Numbered from the stretch's first letter, positions 8,467-17,626 are shown. The stretch: DNA of 64,000 bases from Bacillota bacterium (GCA_023421245.1 JAEZTV010000006.1:1-64000); one strand, 5' to 3'. Made by a program: numbers and translations. The notes: generated from the sequence alone by a model not told the origin.

Positions 8467-10536
8467 TTATAAAACCCCTCTGTAATACAGAGCGCGGGTA
8501 AACTCCTCGGGGGACGCCCCTCCCGTTTGGTAGATGTGTATCGCGGCGGCTACCTCCTCCGCAGTTTCGTTTGTAAACAGCAGCGTGATGAAATCAAGGC
8601 CGTGAAGTTCGGGCAGACGGTCGGCTAAAAACAGGGTGCGGCAGTTAAAGATTTCGCTGGCAGCACCCTCGCACGCCACCCAAAACCGGTTGTCCAGCCG
8701 GTCAAACATATAACCGCCCCGTTTTGCACACTTGCTGCATGTTGTGGTATGTTCGAGCGGGCAGCAGCGTACCAGCATAAGCGGAAGCCTTCCGTACGCT
8801 ACAATGCCGCGTGCGCAGCCGCCGGAAAGCTTGCGGGCGTGCGCAAGTTCAAGCTCAATGGAAAGCTCGGTGTCACACAGCCCAAACGAAGCCGCCTCGG
8901 AAAGCGCAAGAGAGTTTGTGATGTTCAGCGTAAAGCCGCCAAACAGTTGCATGTCAAGGTGTTTTCCAAGTTCGATCGCGTCGAGCCCCGGCGCATACAG
9001 CTTGTCTACGCCAAGGGCGTGTACCTGCTCCAGCTGACGGGCAACCGACTGCTCCAGCCCGAACATCGCACGCGGCGGGCAGGCAATCAGCTTGTGCGCA
9101 ACGCAGGAGAGCTGTTCTGAGTGGGATAGTATTTCACTCACCGGCAGTTGGATGTATTCCAGCGCATCCGCACACGCAAGAGGAATCTGCTCAAAGCGGC
9201 GAAAACGTGCACGCAGGCTGGGGGAAGCGGCCGCATCGCGCCGTACGGCCGCAAACGGTGCCTCAAGAGGCAACACCTCACGCTGCGGCGGCTGCATACG
9301 TGCCGCCCGAAGCTGCTCTACACAATCGCGGCGCAGGGCATTAATCTGTGCGTTTGGCACCATCAGCGTCTCGTCGATGTCAAACGTAATCTCTCGTGCA
9401 TAAAACGGTGTACCGCCAAGCTTTTCAATCGCCCCGCGTGCACGCGCGGTATCGGTGGGGCTGTTGATTGCGGTCTCGGGAACCTCGCCGCTCGCAACCG
9501 CACGGTTTGCGTTGTTATCGGCGCAGGAAAGCGAAACGGGGCAATCGGCCTGCTGGGTATACACAAAATCAACCGGCACGCGGGGCGTCTCGCGGTCGTA
9601 CAGGCGGGCAAGGTCTTTTAACACGCCCTGTGCAGCCGTGACATCCTCCTTTTCGCGGGTGCCGAACATCTCTTTGCCGCGCGCTTGCTCATAGTAGCCT
9701 GCGGTAAAGCCGCTGCGCGAGAATACAGCCTGCAGGCGGGAGAGCTGCTCGTCCTCTAAGGTACCGTCGCGTGCGGATACACACGCCGTAACCGCCGCTG
9801 CCACATATTCGGGGCGCTTTAGGCGGCCTTCAATCTTGACCGAGGCAATGCCAAGCTCCCGCAGTGAGGGAATCTGACGAACAATCGAAAGGTCCTTGAG
9901 CGACAGCCCGCAGGCACCGTTGCCGCGGTTTGCGGTAAAAGGCAGACGGCAGGGTTGGGCGCATTGGCCGCGGTTGCCGCTGCGTCTGCCCGCCACAGCG
10001 CTCATATAGCACTGGCCGGATACCGACATGCACAGCGCCCCGTGCACGAACACCTCGGTTTCAATAGTGCATCCGGCTGCGATGGTGCGCAGCTCGCCGC
10101 AGGAAAGCTCGCGCGCAAGGATTACGCGCTTAAAGCCTTGTTTTTGCAAAAAAAGAGCGCCCGAAAGCGTATGAACCGACATCTGGGTGGAGCCGTGCAG
10201 CGGCATGGCCGGACAGATACGCCTAACCAGCGCAGCTGCGCCAAGGTCCTGTACAATAATGGCGTCTACGCCGGCGTCCGCCGCCGCGGCAACAAGCGCC
10301 GCAGCACCGGACAGCTCACGGTCAAAAAGAACGGTATTGAGTGCCAGGTACAGTTTTGCGCCGTACAGGTGACAGTCCGCCGCCGCCTCACGCAGTGTAT
10401 CATTTGAAAAATTCTCGGCACTGCCGCGTGCAGAGAAGGACTTCGCGCCCACATATACCGCGTCTGCACCGCACCGCAGTGCGGCACGCAACGCATCCGG
10501 CCCGCCCGCGGGGGCCAGTATTTCAGGTTTATTCAT
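8467..10536 (-). CDS. U32-family peptidase with C-terminal DUF3656-type extension
   Basis: A 689-residue protein. The N-terminal half is a TIM-barrel-like U32 domain beginning KPEILAPAGGPDALRAAL, with the family signature EVFVHGALCMSVSGQCYMS around 161-179 that includes conserved Cys residues. Relatives are annotated as collagenase-like proteases, but members such as YhbU/RlhA act in rRNA or tRNA hydroxylation, so protease activity should not be assumed. The C-terminal half matches the long form of the family (several Cys in CCPLEHTTTCSKCAKRGGY around 593-611, probably a metal or cluster site). The start overlaps the end of zapA by four bases (ATGA), so the two genes are translationally coupled. 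Confidence 0.88.
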   Translation of the reverse strand: MNKPEILAPAGGPDALRAALRCGADAVYVGAKSFSARGSAENFSNDTLREAAADCHLYGAKLYLALNTVLFDRELSGAAALVAAAADAGVDAIIVQDLGAAALVRRICPAMPLHGSTQMSVHTLSGALFLQKQGFKRVILARELSCGELRTIAAGCTIETEVFVHGALCMSVSGQCYMSAVAGRRSGNRGQCAQPCRLPFTANRGNGACGLSLKDLSIVRQIPSLRELGIASVKIEGRLKRPEYVAAAVTACVSARDGTLEDEQLSRLQAVFSRSGFTAGYYEQARGKEMFGTREKEDVTAAQGVLKDLARLYDRETPRVPVDFVYTQQADCPVSLSCADNNANRAVASGEVPETAINSPTDTARARGAIEKLGGTPFYAREITFDIDETLMVPNAQINALRRDCVEQLRAARMQPPQREVLPLEAPFAAVRRDAAASPSLRARFRRFEQIPLACADALEYIQLPVSEILSHSEQLSCVAHKLIACPPRAMFGLEQSVARQLEQVHALGVDKLYAPGLDAIELGKHLDMQLFGGFTLNITNSLALSEAASFGLCDTELSIELELAHARKLSGGCARGIVAYGRLPLMLVRCCPLEHTTTCSKCAKRGGYMFDRLDNRFWVACEGAASEIFNCRTLFLADRLPELHGLDFITLLFTNETAEEVAAAIHIYQTGGASPEEFTRALYYRGVL

Positions 10537-10895
10537 CTGTTGTTTTGGTTGCCGATTGCACGATCAAACCGGCCCAGCTCCTTTTTTAAGTGCTCGAGTT
10601 CTTTGCGCAGCTCGTCCACCTCGTTGCGGGAGTGTGCCACCTCCTCAAGGTAATCCTTGATCTGATCGCGCAGGTTTTCCGCACCGGCGTTTGCGTGGTT
10701 GAGCTCATCGAGCGTATTCATGCAGCATAACAGCAATGCCTTTGTCATGGACAGGTTGGAGTTTTGCTGCATCATACGTTCCACCAGCCCGCTGATATAC
10801 TCTCCAAGCTGGGCAACGTACGCGGGGTCTTCTCCCGTTGAGATATAGTAATCGGTGCCGCAGATGCAGAGCTTGACGGTGTTAATAGGTTCCAT
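10533..10895 (-). CDS. zapA: Cell division protein ZapA-like
   Basis: A 120-residue protein with an N-terminal globular part (NTVKLCICGTDYYISTGEDP) and a C-terminal coiled coil (about 70-115, ENLRDQIKDYLEEV followed by DELRKELEHLKKEL). That is the ZapA layout; ZapA bundles FtsZ filaments at midcell. The ATG at 10895 was preferred to an upstream in-frame TTG at 10913: GGAGG lies 11 bases before it. Its stop overlaps the U32 peptidase start, a linkage seen widely in Firmicutes and one that supports the call. Confidence 0.85.
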   Translation of the reverse strand: MEPINTVKLCICGTDYYISTGEDPAYVAQLGEYISGLVERMMQQNSNLSMTKALLLCCMNTLDELNHANAGAENLRDQIKDYLEEVAHSRNEVDELRKELEHLKKELGRFDRAIGNQNNR

Positions 10896-11385
10896 ACAGT
10901 GCACATCCTCCAATCGTCATTTGTCAGCCCCTGTAAACGTCTACCCGTGCACCACAGGCCATAAAGAATCGGAATATGGGTAGAACAGTGGGCTCTCGAA
11001 GTGATGATATAGGTATAATAACAGTCCAATTGATAAAAAGGCTTTGTGTTTTCACAAATCTTGCCGCGCGCCGCACAGTTGGTAAGTATATTATATAGTA
11101 TAATTCATTTTTACGCATTATTAAAGAGCCAAACAGGATAAATGCCGTGTTTTTTACAGTTTGTTACGATAAACATATGGGTTTTATGCTCTCCCGGACG
11201 GTATCGTTGTTTGCCAAATCGATTATATTTATTGTATAATAGCGTAGGATCAAATAAAGACAAATTTTCTAATTTGAAGAAAACAACCGATTTCGCCCCG
11301 CATTTGTGTGCGATATGCCACATATCCCGCACAGATTTACAAGTGTAGGGAATATACTCACAGGAAAGGATATTGTGTTTTTGTA
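10896..11385. other. Divergent intergenic region between zapA and glgP
   Basis: About 490 bases, A/T-rich, with no credible gene. It carries the glgP promoter candidate; on the minus strand an A/T stretch near 11083-11105 (TATACT/TATAAT-like) could hold the -10 of the zapA promoter, but no matching -35 is clear. Confidence 0.5.
11211..11240 (+). promoter_or_regulatory. Candidate sigma-A promoter for glgP
   Basis: TTGCCA, 18 bases, TATAAT. The start point would be near 11247, giving a leader of about 140 bases before the glgP ATG. Confidence 0.55.
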
Positions 11386-13776
11386 ATGAACAGCATATTT
11401 ACAAGTCTTCAACTTCGCTCTCTCATTGAACTAAAGCTGCAAAACGAGTTTTCGGTAACGCCTGCCGAGGCATCGGATGAGATATTCTATAAAGCCCTCG
11501 CGCTTGTTGTGCGTGAGGCGCTTTCGGATAAGCGCCGCCGCTTTGTGGCGGATACCGACAGCAAGGGCGGCAAACGGGTGTATTATTTGTGTATGGAGTT
11601 TTTGCTCGGCCGCTCGCTGAAAAATAACCTATGTAATCTGGGCATTGAATCAGTCGCGTCCGAGGTGCTTGCCGAGATGGGGGTAGCGCTTGAAAGCCTC
11701 TACGAGCACGAGCCGGACGCAGGGCTTGGCAACGGCGGTCTGGGTCGGCTTGCCGCCTGTTTTCTTGATTCGCTCGCGTCACTTGACTACCCTGCAACGG
11801 GGTATTCCATCCTGTACGAATACGGCATCTTCAAGCAGCGCATCATCGACGGGTGGCAGACTGAGCTGCCCGATAACTGGCTGCCCGGCGGTGAAATTTG
11901 GCTGGTGGAACGGCCTGACCAAGCGGTGGATGTTCACTTTGAGGGTGAGATTAAGGAGAACTGGCACGACGGGTACCACGAGGTGCGCCATGTAAACTAC
12001 CACACCGTCAAGGCCATTCCCTGCGATATGTACCTTTCGGGGTTTGATTCCAAAGGTGTCAGCAAGCTGCGCCTGTGGAAGGCGATCAGCCCGGGCCTTG
12101 ATATGGAACTGTTTAACAAGGGTGATTATCTGCGCGCCATGGGGCAGAACTCGATGGCAGAGGTCATCAGCAAGATATTGTACCCCAACGACAACCACAT
12201 CGAGGGCAAAAGCTTGCGCCTGCGCCAGCAGTATTTTCTGTGCGCGGCGTCGGTGGCGGATATCTGCCGCAAGCACTTAAAGGTGTACGGCACGCTGGAC
12301 AATCTGCCCGAAAAGGTTGCAATCCACATCAACGATACCCATCCCGCGCTTGCGGTACCCGAGCTTATGCGCGTTTTACTCGATGAGTGCGGTTACTCGT
12401 GGGAAAAGGCATGGCGGCTGGTAACGGCTACGTTTGCCTACACTAACCACACGGTGATGAGCGAGGCGCTGGAGGTATGGAGCGAGGATTTGTTTTGTGC
12501 TACGCTGCCCCGCGTCTGTCAGATTGTGCGTGAGATTAACGAGCGCTGCTGCCGTGAGCTGTTTGAGCAGACCGGCGATATGGCGAAGGTGGGCAGAATG
12601 GCGGTGGTGGCAAACCGGCAGGTGCGTATGGCGAATCTGTCGGTGCTTTCCAGCCACTCGGTCAACGGCGTATCGCGCATCCATTCACAGATTCTCAAAG
12701 ATAGTGTATTTCACGATTTTTATACCGTGGTGCCGGATAAATTTTGCAACGTAACCAACGGCATTGCGTCCAGACGGTGGCTGTACCAGTCCAATCAACC
12801 GCTGACCGCGCTGTTAAACGAGCTGATTGGCGAGGAATACATCAAGGATACCGCGCGCCTTGAGCAGCTTAGAGCATATGAAAACGACACTACGGTGCTT
12901 GCGCGCCTTGCCGATGTCAAGCATCAAAACAAAGTGGCGTTTGCACGGTACATCCACGATATGGCAGGGGTATCTCTGAACTGCGATTCGATTTTTGATG
13001 TGCAGGTAAAGCGCCTGCATGAATATAAGCGCCAGCACTTAAACGCGCTGCACATCATCAGCCAGTACCAAATGCTGCTGGAAAACCCCGATGCCGATTT
13101 TGTACCGCGCACCTATATCTTCGGTGCAAAGGCAGCACCCGGCTACTACCTTGCCAAGCAGATTATACGGCTCATCTGCACGCTTGCAAAGGAACTGGAA
13201 CAGGATGCGCGCCTGCGCGACAAGCTGCGCATTCTCTATCTTGAGGATTACCGTGTAACCCTCTCTGAACGGCTGATGCCGGCAAGCGAGATATCCGAGC
13301 AGATATCGCTCGCGGGTACCGAGGCCTCGGGCACCGGCAACATGAAACTGATGCTAAACGGCGCGGTGACCATGGGCACACTCGACGGCGCAAACATCGA
13401 GATTAAAGAGGCGTGCGGCGACGACAGCATCTTTGTGTTCGGCATGACCGCCGAGGAGGTCGCGGCGGCGCGGGCGGGATATGCACCCGCAGAGATCTAC
13501 AAGGCAAACGAGACTATCCGCCGTGCGGTTGACCTGCTGAGCGCGGGGATTGGCGGCAACACGTTTGAGGAGATTGCACACTCGCTGAAGAATATTGACC
13601 CGTATATGGTGCTTGCCGACTTTGATTCATACGCAAAGGCGCAGCACGATGCCGCGCAGTGCTATAAAGATACGCAAAGGTGGCAGAGAATGTCGCTTGC
13701 CAACATTGCAGGGGCGGGAATATTCTCTGCCGACCGTTCAATTGAGGAGTACGCAAAAAACATCTGGCGGCTGTAA
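11386..13776 (+). CDS. glgP: Glycogen/maltodextrin phosphorylase
   Basis: A 796-residue phosphorylase, within the usual 790-830 range, that releases glucose-1-phosphate from alpha-1,4-glucan chains. The pyridoxal-phosphate site EASGTGNMKLMLNGAV and the following TLDGANIEI are intact near residue 650; GLGNGGLGRLAACFLDS near 110 and HINDTHPALAVPELMR near 316 are further family blocks. The ATG at 11386 gives the family's usual N terminus; the open frame extends 26 codons further upstream into a Cys/Tyr-rich stretch that does not look coding. AGGAAAGG lies 17 bases before the ATG. The synthesis genes glgBCDA are 37 kb away, so breakdown is under a separate promoter. Confidence 0.95.
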   Translation: MNSIFTSLQLRSLIELKLQNEFSVTPAEASDEIFYKALALVVREALSDKRRRFVADTDSKGGKRVYYLCMEFLLGRSLKNNLCNLGIESVASEVLAEMGVALESLYEHEPDAGLGNGGLGRLAACFLDSLASLDYPATGYSILYEYGIFKQRIIDGWQTELPDNWLPGGEIWLVERPDQAVDVHFEGEIKENWHDGYHEVRHVNYHTVKAIPCDMYLSGFDSKGVSKLRLWKAISPGLDMELFNKGDYLRAMGQNSMAEVISKILYPNDNHIEGKSLRLRQQYFLCAASVADICRKHLKVYGTLDNLPEKVAIHINDTHPALAVPELMRVLLDECGYSWEKAWRLVTATFAYTNHTVMSEALEVWSEDLFCATLPRVCQIVREINERCCRELFEQTGDMAKVGRMAVVANRQVRMANLSVLSSHSVNGVSRIHSQILKDSVFHDFYTVVPDKFCNVTNGIASRRWLYQSNQPLTALLNELIGEEYIKDTARLEQLRAYENDTTVLARLADVKHQNKVAFARYIHDMAGVSLNCDSIFDVQVKRLHEYKRQHLNALHIISQYQMLLENPDADFVPRTYIFGAKAAPGYYLAKQIIRLICTLAKELEQDARLRDKLRILYLEDYRVTLSERLMPASEISEQISLAGTEASGTGNMKLMLNGAVTMGTLDGANIEIKEACGDDSIFVFGMTAEEVAAARAGYAPAEIYKANETIRRAVDLLSAGIGGNTFEEIAHSLKNIDPYMVLADFDSYAKAQHDAAQCYKDTQRWQRMSLANIAGAGIFSADRSIEEYAKNIWRL

Positions 13777-13779
13777 CAA

Positions 13780-14060
13780 CTTCATGAGGGGCATAAAGGT
13801 TTCGCCATGCTATGGTATTTTAACCGCAAAGAGGTGTACAGCGGCTTTTCTCTGACCGATTATTCCCGCATACGCGCCACATCCTGTTTCGTTTTCTCTC
13901 GTTTTTACCGCTGATATTGGTTTTGGGCATATGGTACGGGAAAAAGAAGAATCTGGCGCCATTGATGATCGGGCACGGCGTGCTGGATGTTGCGACCGGG
14001 ATACAAATCCTTGTGCTGTCCATCTACCCCCAGTATTATGAAATGCTGCTTTCGTTCTAA
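13780..14060 (+). pseudogene. Frameshifted C-terminal remnant of a CPBP-like membrane protein
   Basis: Two overlapping frames read as one protein if a shift is placed near 13880. The first gives MLWYFNRKEVYSGFSLTDYS from 13807; the second continues LFRFLSFLPLILVLGIWYGK, then LAPLMIGHGVLDVATG, to a TAA at 14058-14060. The hydrophobic pattern and the GHGVLD block resemble the last membrane helices and the H-x3-D/N motif of CPBP (CAAX protease/bacteriocin-processing) proteins. There is no ATG-started N-terminal part, because glgP ends just upstream. I read it as a decayed fragment; a sequencing error alone could restore the shift but not the missing first half. Confidence 0.55.
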
Positions 14061-14134
14061 TATGAATTCCGTTTTTGCAACATGAAAATAATAGGATAGA
14101 TCAGTAGGGGATTTATTAGTACAAAAGACGCAAA

Positions 14135-14163
14135 ACGGGCCGGAAGAATTTCTTCCGGCCCGT
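14135..14163 (-). terminator. Terminator of the pdxK-pdxU2 unit
   Basis: ACGGGCCGGAAGAA and its complement form a near-perfect stem. On the minus strand it is followed by TTTTGCGTCTTTTG; a short T-run also exists on the plus strand. Confidence 0.7.
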
Positions 14164-14179
14164 GTCGTTTTATCGGCAT

Positions 14180-14770
14180 CTATTTCATAATCCGCTTGTA
14201 GATTGTTGTTTTTTGCAGCGCTTTGCGCACCGCCATAGCAAGCGGCACCGCAACCACACAGGCGATGATACCGTTGGTCAGCGAGGTTGCCGCTTTGATT
14301 GCAACGTTCATCCACGCAACCTCGATAGTAGTGCGGTCAAACCAAAGGTTAAACAAAAAGCTCTTGGTCAGATAAAGCACCACATAGGTAAGCGACCCCG
14401 CGATGGCACCTGTAATGTTTGCACCCGTCTTTTCGCCCTTTCGGCCGGCGGAATGTGCGATAACACCGCACACAAACGCCAGTAAGAACTTAAACACCAG
14501 CGTGTATGGTGCGCTTGAGATGTACAAAGGGTCTACAAGGTCAAACACAAATGAGCCAAGCCCCGCGGCAAGCCCGCCATAGGGTCCGCCCAGCAAAAGA
14601 CCGGCAAGCAGGCAGAGCACGTTGCCCAGATGAATGGCGGTGTTGTCGCCAAACGGCGTAGGGATTTTGATGCGCAGAAAGGACGCCGCGAACACAAGTG
14701 CCGCCAATAGTCCCACCGCAACAATGAAATAGAGATCAATCTTTTTTTTGGCTTGCGTTTGATTGGACAT
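14180..14770 (-). CDS. ECF transporter substrate-binding (S) component, PdxU2-like
   Basis: A 196-residue protein with about six membrane segments, the size and topology of an energy-coupling-factor S subunit. After a basic cytoplasmic start (MSNQTQAKKK) come IVAVGLLAALVFAASFLRI, then IHLGNVLCLLAGLLLGGPYG and FDLVDPLY, a pattern common in S components. It follows the pyridoxal kinase gene by 54 bases on the same strand; pdxU2-type S subunits for pyridoxine are known to be linked to pdxK-type genes, so pyridoxine or pyridoxal uptake is the best guess. No EcfA/EcfT energising genes are nearby, as expected for group II systems that share one module encoded elsewhere. Specificity is inference from context. 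Confidence 0.75.
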   Translation of the reverse strand: MSNQTQAKKKIDLYFIVAVGLLAALVFAASFLRIKIPTPFGDNTAIHLGNVLCLLAGLLLGGPYGGLAAGLGSFVFDLVDPLYISSAPYTLVFKFLLAFVCGVIAHSAGRKGEKTGANITGAIAGSLTYVVLYLTKSFLFNLWFDRTTIEVAWMNVAIKAATSLTNGIIACVVAVPLAMAVRKALQKTTIYKRIMK

Positions 14771-14824
14771 AGTTTACCGCACCCTTTTCATATTGATACT
14801 GAATGTGCAGCACCCTGTTCCTCT

Positions 14825-15694
14825 TTACAACGGCTTATAATCCGACAGCATCTGCCGGTCGCTAAGCCACGGCAGCGTTTTTTCAAGCATAATACCCTCG
14901 CGCGCGTCGGTGCCATAGCCAAAGGTTGCGTTGATGGTAAGCTCTATAAACCGTGTTGCGCGATCCATCGCCAGCGGCAGACTGTCGCCTGTCAGCAGTG
15001 AACCGGTTAACACACTGGCGAAGATATCCCCGGTGCCCGGATAGCTGACCGGTACATAGTTGCACCGAACGTACCAGTACGCGCCGCGCTGGCGGTCATA
15101 CGCAAGGTTTGCCATCTCGCCGGTTGCCATCGGCACACCGGTGATGACCACCTGCTCGGGGCCTTTTTCGCTTAGGCGCGCAAGCATGCTTTTTGCTTCG
15201 GAATGGGTAAGTGACGCGGGGTATTCCATTCCCAGCAGCATCGCGCTTTCGGTCAGATTAGGGGTGATGATGTTTGCCACCCGCACAAGCTCGACCATGC
15301 GCGCGCGCATTGCCTTGGTATAGGTTTTGTAGGGCTTACCGTGGTCGCCCATTACCGGATCAACCACCGCAAGTGCATCGGAATAGGTTGTAAAGTAGTC
15401 AAGGCAGCTGTCAATCTGGTGCTCCGAGCCCAAAAAGCCGCTGTATACACAATCGAACCGAATCCTTTCCCGCTTGTAATGCGCCAGGCTTTGGTCAAGG
15501 TAATCGGTCAGGTCAAAAAAAGCGACCTCGCCAAATCCGCCGGTATGCGACGACAGAATAGCGGTGGGAATCGGGCATACCTGCACCCCGATGGCAGACA
15601 GCACCGGCAGCACAACGCTTAAAGAGCAGCGCCCGACTCCCGAAAGATCATGAATTGCAGCAACCCGTTTGGGTCCGGTCTGCATAACGGACAT
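14825..15694 (-). CDS. pdxK: Pyridoxal/pyridoxamine kinase
   Basis: A 289-residue ribokinase-fold kinase that phosphorylates vitamin B6 vitamers. Family features: AAIHDLSGVGRCSLSVVLPVL near 12-32, PTAILSSHTGGF around 43-54 at the substrate pocket, DPVMGDHGKPY near 136 and the catalytic anion-hole motif GTGDIFASVL near 222. The start has GGAGGGAA 8 bases upstream. It precedes the ECF S subunit, making a salvage pair of uptake plus trapping by phosphorylation. PdxK- and ThiD-like kinases are related, but the SGVGRCSL block and the neighbour favour B6. Confidence 0.9.
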   Translation of the reverse strand: MSVMQTGPKRVAAIHDLSGVGRCSLSVVLPVLSAIGVQVCPIPTAILSSHTGGFGEVAFFDLTDYLDQSLAHYKRERIRFDCVYSGFLGSEHQIDSCLDYFTTYSDALAVVDPVMGDHGKPYKTYTKAMRARMVELVRVANIITPNLTESAMLLGMEYPASLTHSEAKSMLARLSEKGPEQVVITGVPMATGEMANLAYDRQRGAYWYVRCNYVPVSYPGTGDIFASVLTGSLLTGDSLPLAMDRATRFIELTINATFGYGTDAREGIMLEKTLPWLSDRQMLSDYKPL

Positions 15695-15729
15695 AATATA
15701 GTTCCCTCCGTATGCTACACCCTAATAAC

Positions 15730-15758
15730 AGTATAGCCATAAGATTTTGTTTTTTCAA
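15730..15758 (-). promoter_or_regulatory. Sigma-A promoter for pdxK
   Basis: On the minus strand TTGAAA, 17 bases, TATACT, about 35 bases before the ATG. Confidence 0.75.
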
Positions 15759-15759
15759 A

Positions 15760-16189
15760 ACTGCGCTTAAACAATCATTTTCCGCACGGTTTATGCTGTT
15801 TTCACAATATATAGTATACTGCACCGCCGCTGGTATGGCAATTAAAACATAACCAAACTCCGGCGTATTTTTGCAAAACAGGTCCGTGTACAAAATACAT
15901 AATTATTCAAATAACACAAGATAATAATTTGTGATAAAAGTAGAAAAAAGCATTGTTAGGCTCTTGATTTGAGATGAGTACAAAATGGCGTGATGGGCAC
16001 AATTGGCTTTGCCGCTATAATTTGCTTTCAATATTATTTTGGTGCGCGGCAACAATAGTGATGCAGATGATCACCTGCTTTTAATATATTTGCCGCTTTT
16101 GTTGTATAGCCAACCAGGTTGAAAATCAGTCCATGCTGTTAAGACGGCAGGTAAACCGTGCCACACGCCGGATAGCATTCCATTGGCTG
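15760..16189. other. Gene-free A/T-rich intergenic stretch
   Basis: No reading frame here looks coding in length or composition. It leads into dispersed repeat copy A. I see no further structure I can support. Confidence 0.5.
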
Positions 16190-16290
16190 TAAACGCAAAC
16201 AAACCCGCCCGCGATGCGGGCGCCGCACGGATTTCCGTGCGCTTCAAAATGTGTTTATTTTGGAGTTTGTTGAGTATTAAACGAGAGCGA
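16190..16290 (+). repeat. Dispersed hairpin repeat, copy A (most complete)
   Basis: Two adjacent hairpins: CGCCCGC/GCGGGCG with a 3-base loop (16206-16222) and CGCACGG/CCGTGCG (16224-16241), followed by an A/T-rich tail ending AAACGAGAGCG. Related copies are near 7.5, 42.3, 48.8 and 62.5 kb. Confidence 0.7.
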
Positions 16291-16328
16291 ACGGATGTGC
16301 AGGACCAAGAAAGGATGGAAATAGTACT

Positions 16329-16520
16329 ATGAAAACCTTATCGTCATTTGCCACGGGTATTGCGGTTGTGGCAGCATTGGGCGCGGGAGCATATATGCTG
16401 AGTGGCAACAAAAAGATGAAGCGTATGTTTAAAAAGGGCAAGCTTAAGAAGAATGCCACAATGGCGGTGCGCGCCGTCTCTGATTTTGTGGACGATATCT
16501 CGTCGTCCATTGCAAGGTAG
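16329..16520 (+). CDS. Small one-segment membrane protein, unknown function
   Basis: A 63-residue protein. An N-terminal hydrophobic helix at about 8-25 (ATGIAVVAALGAGAYML) is followed by a strongly basic stretch (GNKKMKRMFKKGKLKKN) and an amphipathic end (DFVDDISSSI). GAAAGGATGG precedes the ATG by about 8 bases. The composition recalls YtxH-like small stress proteins, but I do not recognise the family. It sits just after a repeat copy and is the only plus-strand gene between pdxK and the LacI regulator. The charge pattern suggests a peripheral tail on the cytoplasmic side that could touch nucleic acid or the membrane surface; this is speculation. Confidence 0.65.
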   Translation: MKTLSSFATGIAVVAALGAGAYMLSGNKKMKRMFKKGKLKKNATMAVRAVSDFVDDISSSIAR

Positions 16521-16542
16521 CAGGGCAAGTCCGGACAAGAAA

Positions 16543-16568
16543 AAGGCGGGCGCTGTAGCGCCCGCCTT
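16543..16568 (-). terminator. Terminator of the LacI-type regulator gene
   Basis: AAGGCGGGCGCT with its complement, followed on the minus strand by TTTTTCTT. The plus strand lacks a T-run. Confidence 0.75.
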
Positions 16569-16579
16569 ACATAACGAGA

Positions 16580-17626
16580 TTAAACGCGGTTTCTTTCGCG
16601 CAACTGTTTTGGCGCAGCGGCGGTAGAGCGGCGCACCACAAGACTTGGCATAAACACGCGTGCGTCTTCATCTTTTTGTGTGTTTTTTTGCGCCTGCGCG
16701 ATGAGCATCTGCGCCGCACAGGCCCCCATATCACTCACGGGCTGCCGCACGGTGGTAAGAGGAACATGAAGGAGCCTTGCAAATTCAATATCATCAAACC
16801 CCACCACCGAAAGCTCGCGGGGAATCTGTACGCCAAGCTCCCGTACCTTGTTTACAAACGAAAGTGCCATGATGTCGTTAAACGAAAACACCGCGGTTAT
16901 GTCGGCGGCTAAAAAATAGTCCGCGGCGCGCACCCCCGCGTCAAAATGATAGTCGCCTTCATAAATCAAGCAGTCGTGTAACGACAAACCCTCTTCGGCC
17001 AGCGCCTTTTCCACGCCCTTGATACGGCCCTGCGTTACAAAGATATTGGGCGGGCCGGTAATGAGCCCAATGCGGCGGTGCCCAAGATCGAGCAGATGCC
17101 GCATGCCCATGTAGCCGCCTGTGTAGTTATCTAGCGATACGGTGCCGACCCCCGGTACGGTTGTGGTGCGGTCAAGAAGGATGACCGGCACGCCGTTTTG
17201 TTTTGCCAGCGTACAGCATTCCTCAAGATGCTTGGGCGTGCTGTCAATAGCCGAAAATAAAATGATGCCGTCCACCAATTTATCAATCAGCATATTGATG
17301 CCGGCAATATCACGCTCCTGCTTATCGGAGGAATGGCACAAAATCACATGATAGCCGTGCCTTGCCGCTTCGTCCTCCACCGCCTTAACGAGATAGGAGA
17401 AAAAGCTGTTAGTAATATCGGGCAGAACAATGCCAAGTGTTTTGGTGTGCAGCGTTACAAGCGAGATGGCAAGCTGATTTGGGCGGTAGTGCATCTCGCG
17501 CGCGGCAGCTAAAACGCGCTTGCGGGTATCGGGGCTTAGTTTATCTGCCTTATCATTTAATACAAGCGATACCGTTGTGATAGAAAGTCCTGTTTTCGCT
17601 GCAATATCCTTAAGGGTTGTGCGCAT
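16580..17626 (-). CDS. LacI-family transcriptional regulator
   Basis: A 348-residue repressor. The N-terminal helix-turn-helix TLKDIAAKTGLSITTVSLVL and the hinge helix with RPNQLAISL precede a periplasmic-binding-protein-like sensor domain (from TLGIVLPDITNSFFS), with the family ending FDDIEFARLLHVPLTTVRQP. The start at 17626 is preferred to one at 17644 because GGAGAGG lies about 10 bases before it and TLKDIA is then the first helix. The sensor probably binds a sugar or nucleoside. There is no sugar operon next to it, so its targets are probably elsewhere; auto-control is possible. The promoter is nearly perfect. Confidence 0.9.
   Translation of the reverse strand: MRTTLKDIAAKTGLSITTVSLVLNDKADKLSPDTRKRVLAAAREMHYRPNQLAISLVTLHTKTLGIVLPDITNSFFSYLVKAVEDEAARHGYHVILCHSSDKQERDIAGINMLIDKLVDGIILFSAIDSTPKHLEECCTLAKQNGVPVILLDRTTTVPGVGTVSLDNYTGGYMGMRHLLDLGHRRIGLITGPPNIFVTQGRIKGVEKALAEEGLSLHDCLIYEGDYHFDAGVRAADYFLAADITAVFSFNDIMALSFVNKVRELGVQIPRELSVVGFDDIEFARLLHVPLTTVRQPVSDMGACAAQMLIAQAQKNTQKDEDARVFMPSLVVRRSTAAAPKQLRERNRV

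Noticed and set aside
11111..11332. A 73-codon minus-strand frame in the zapA-glgP gap
   Set aside because: Composition is not protein-like, and it lies across the glgP promoter.
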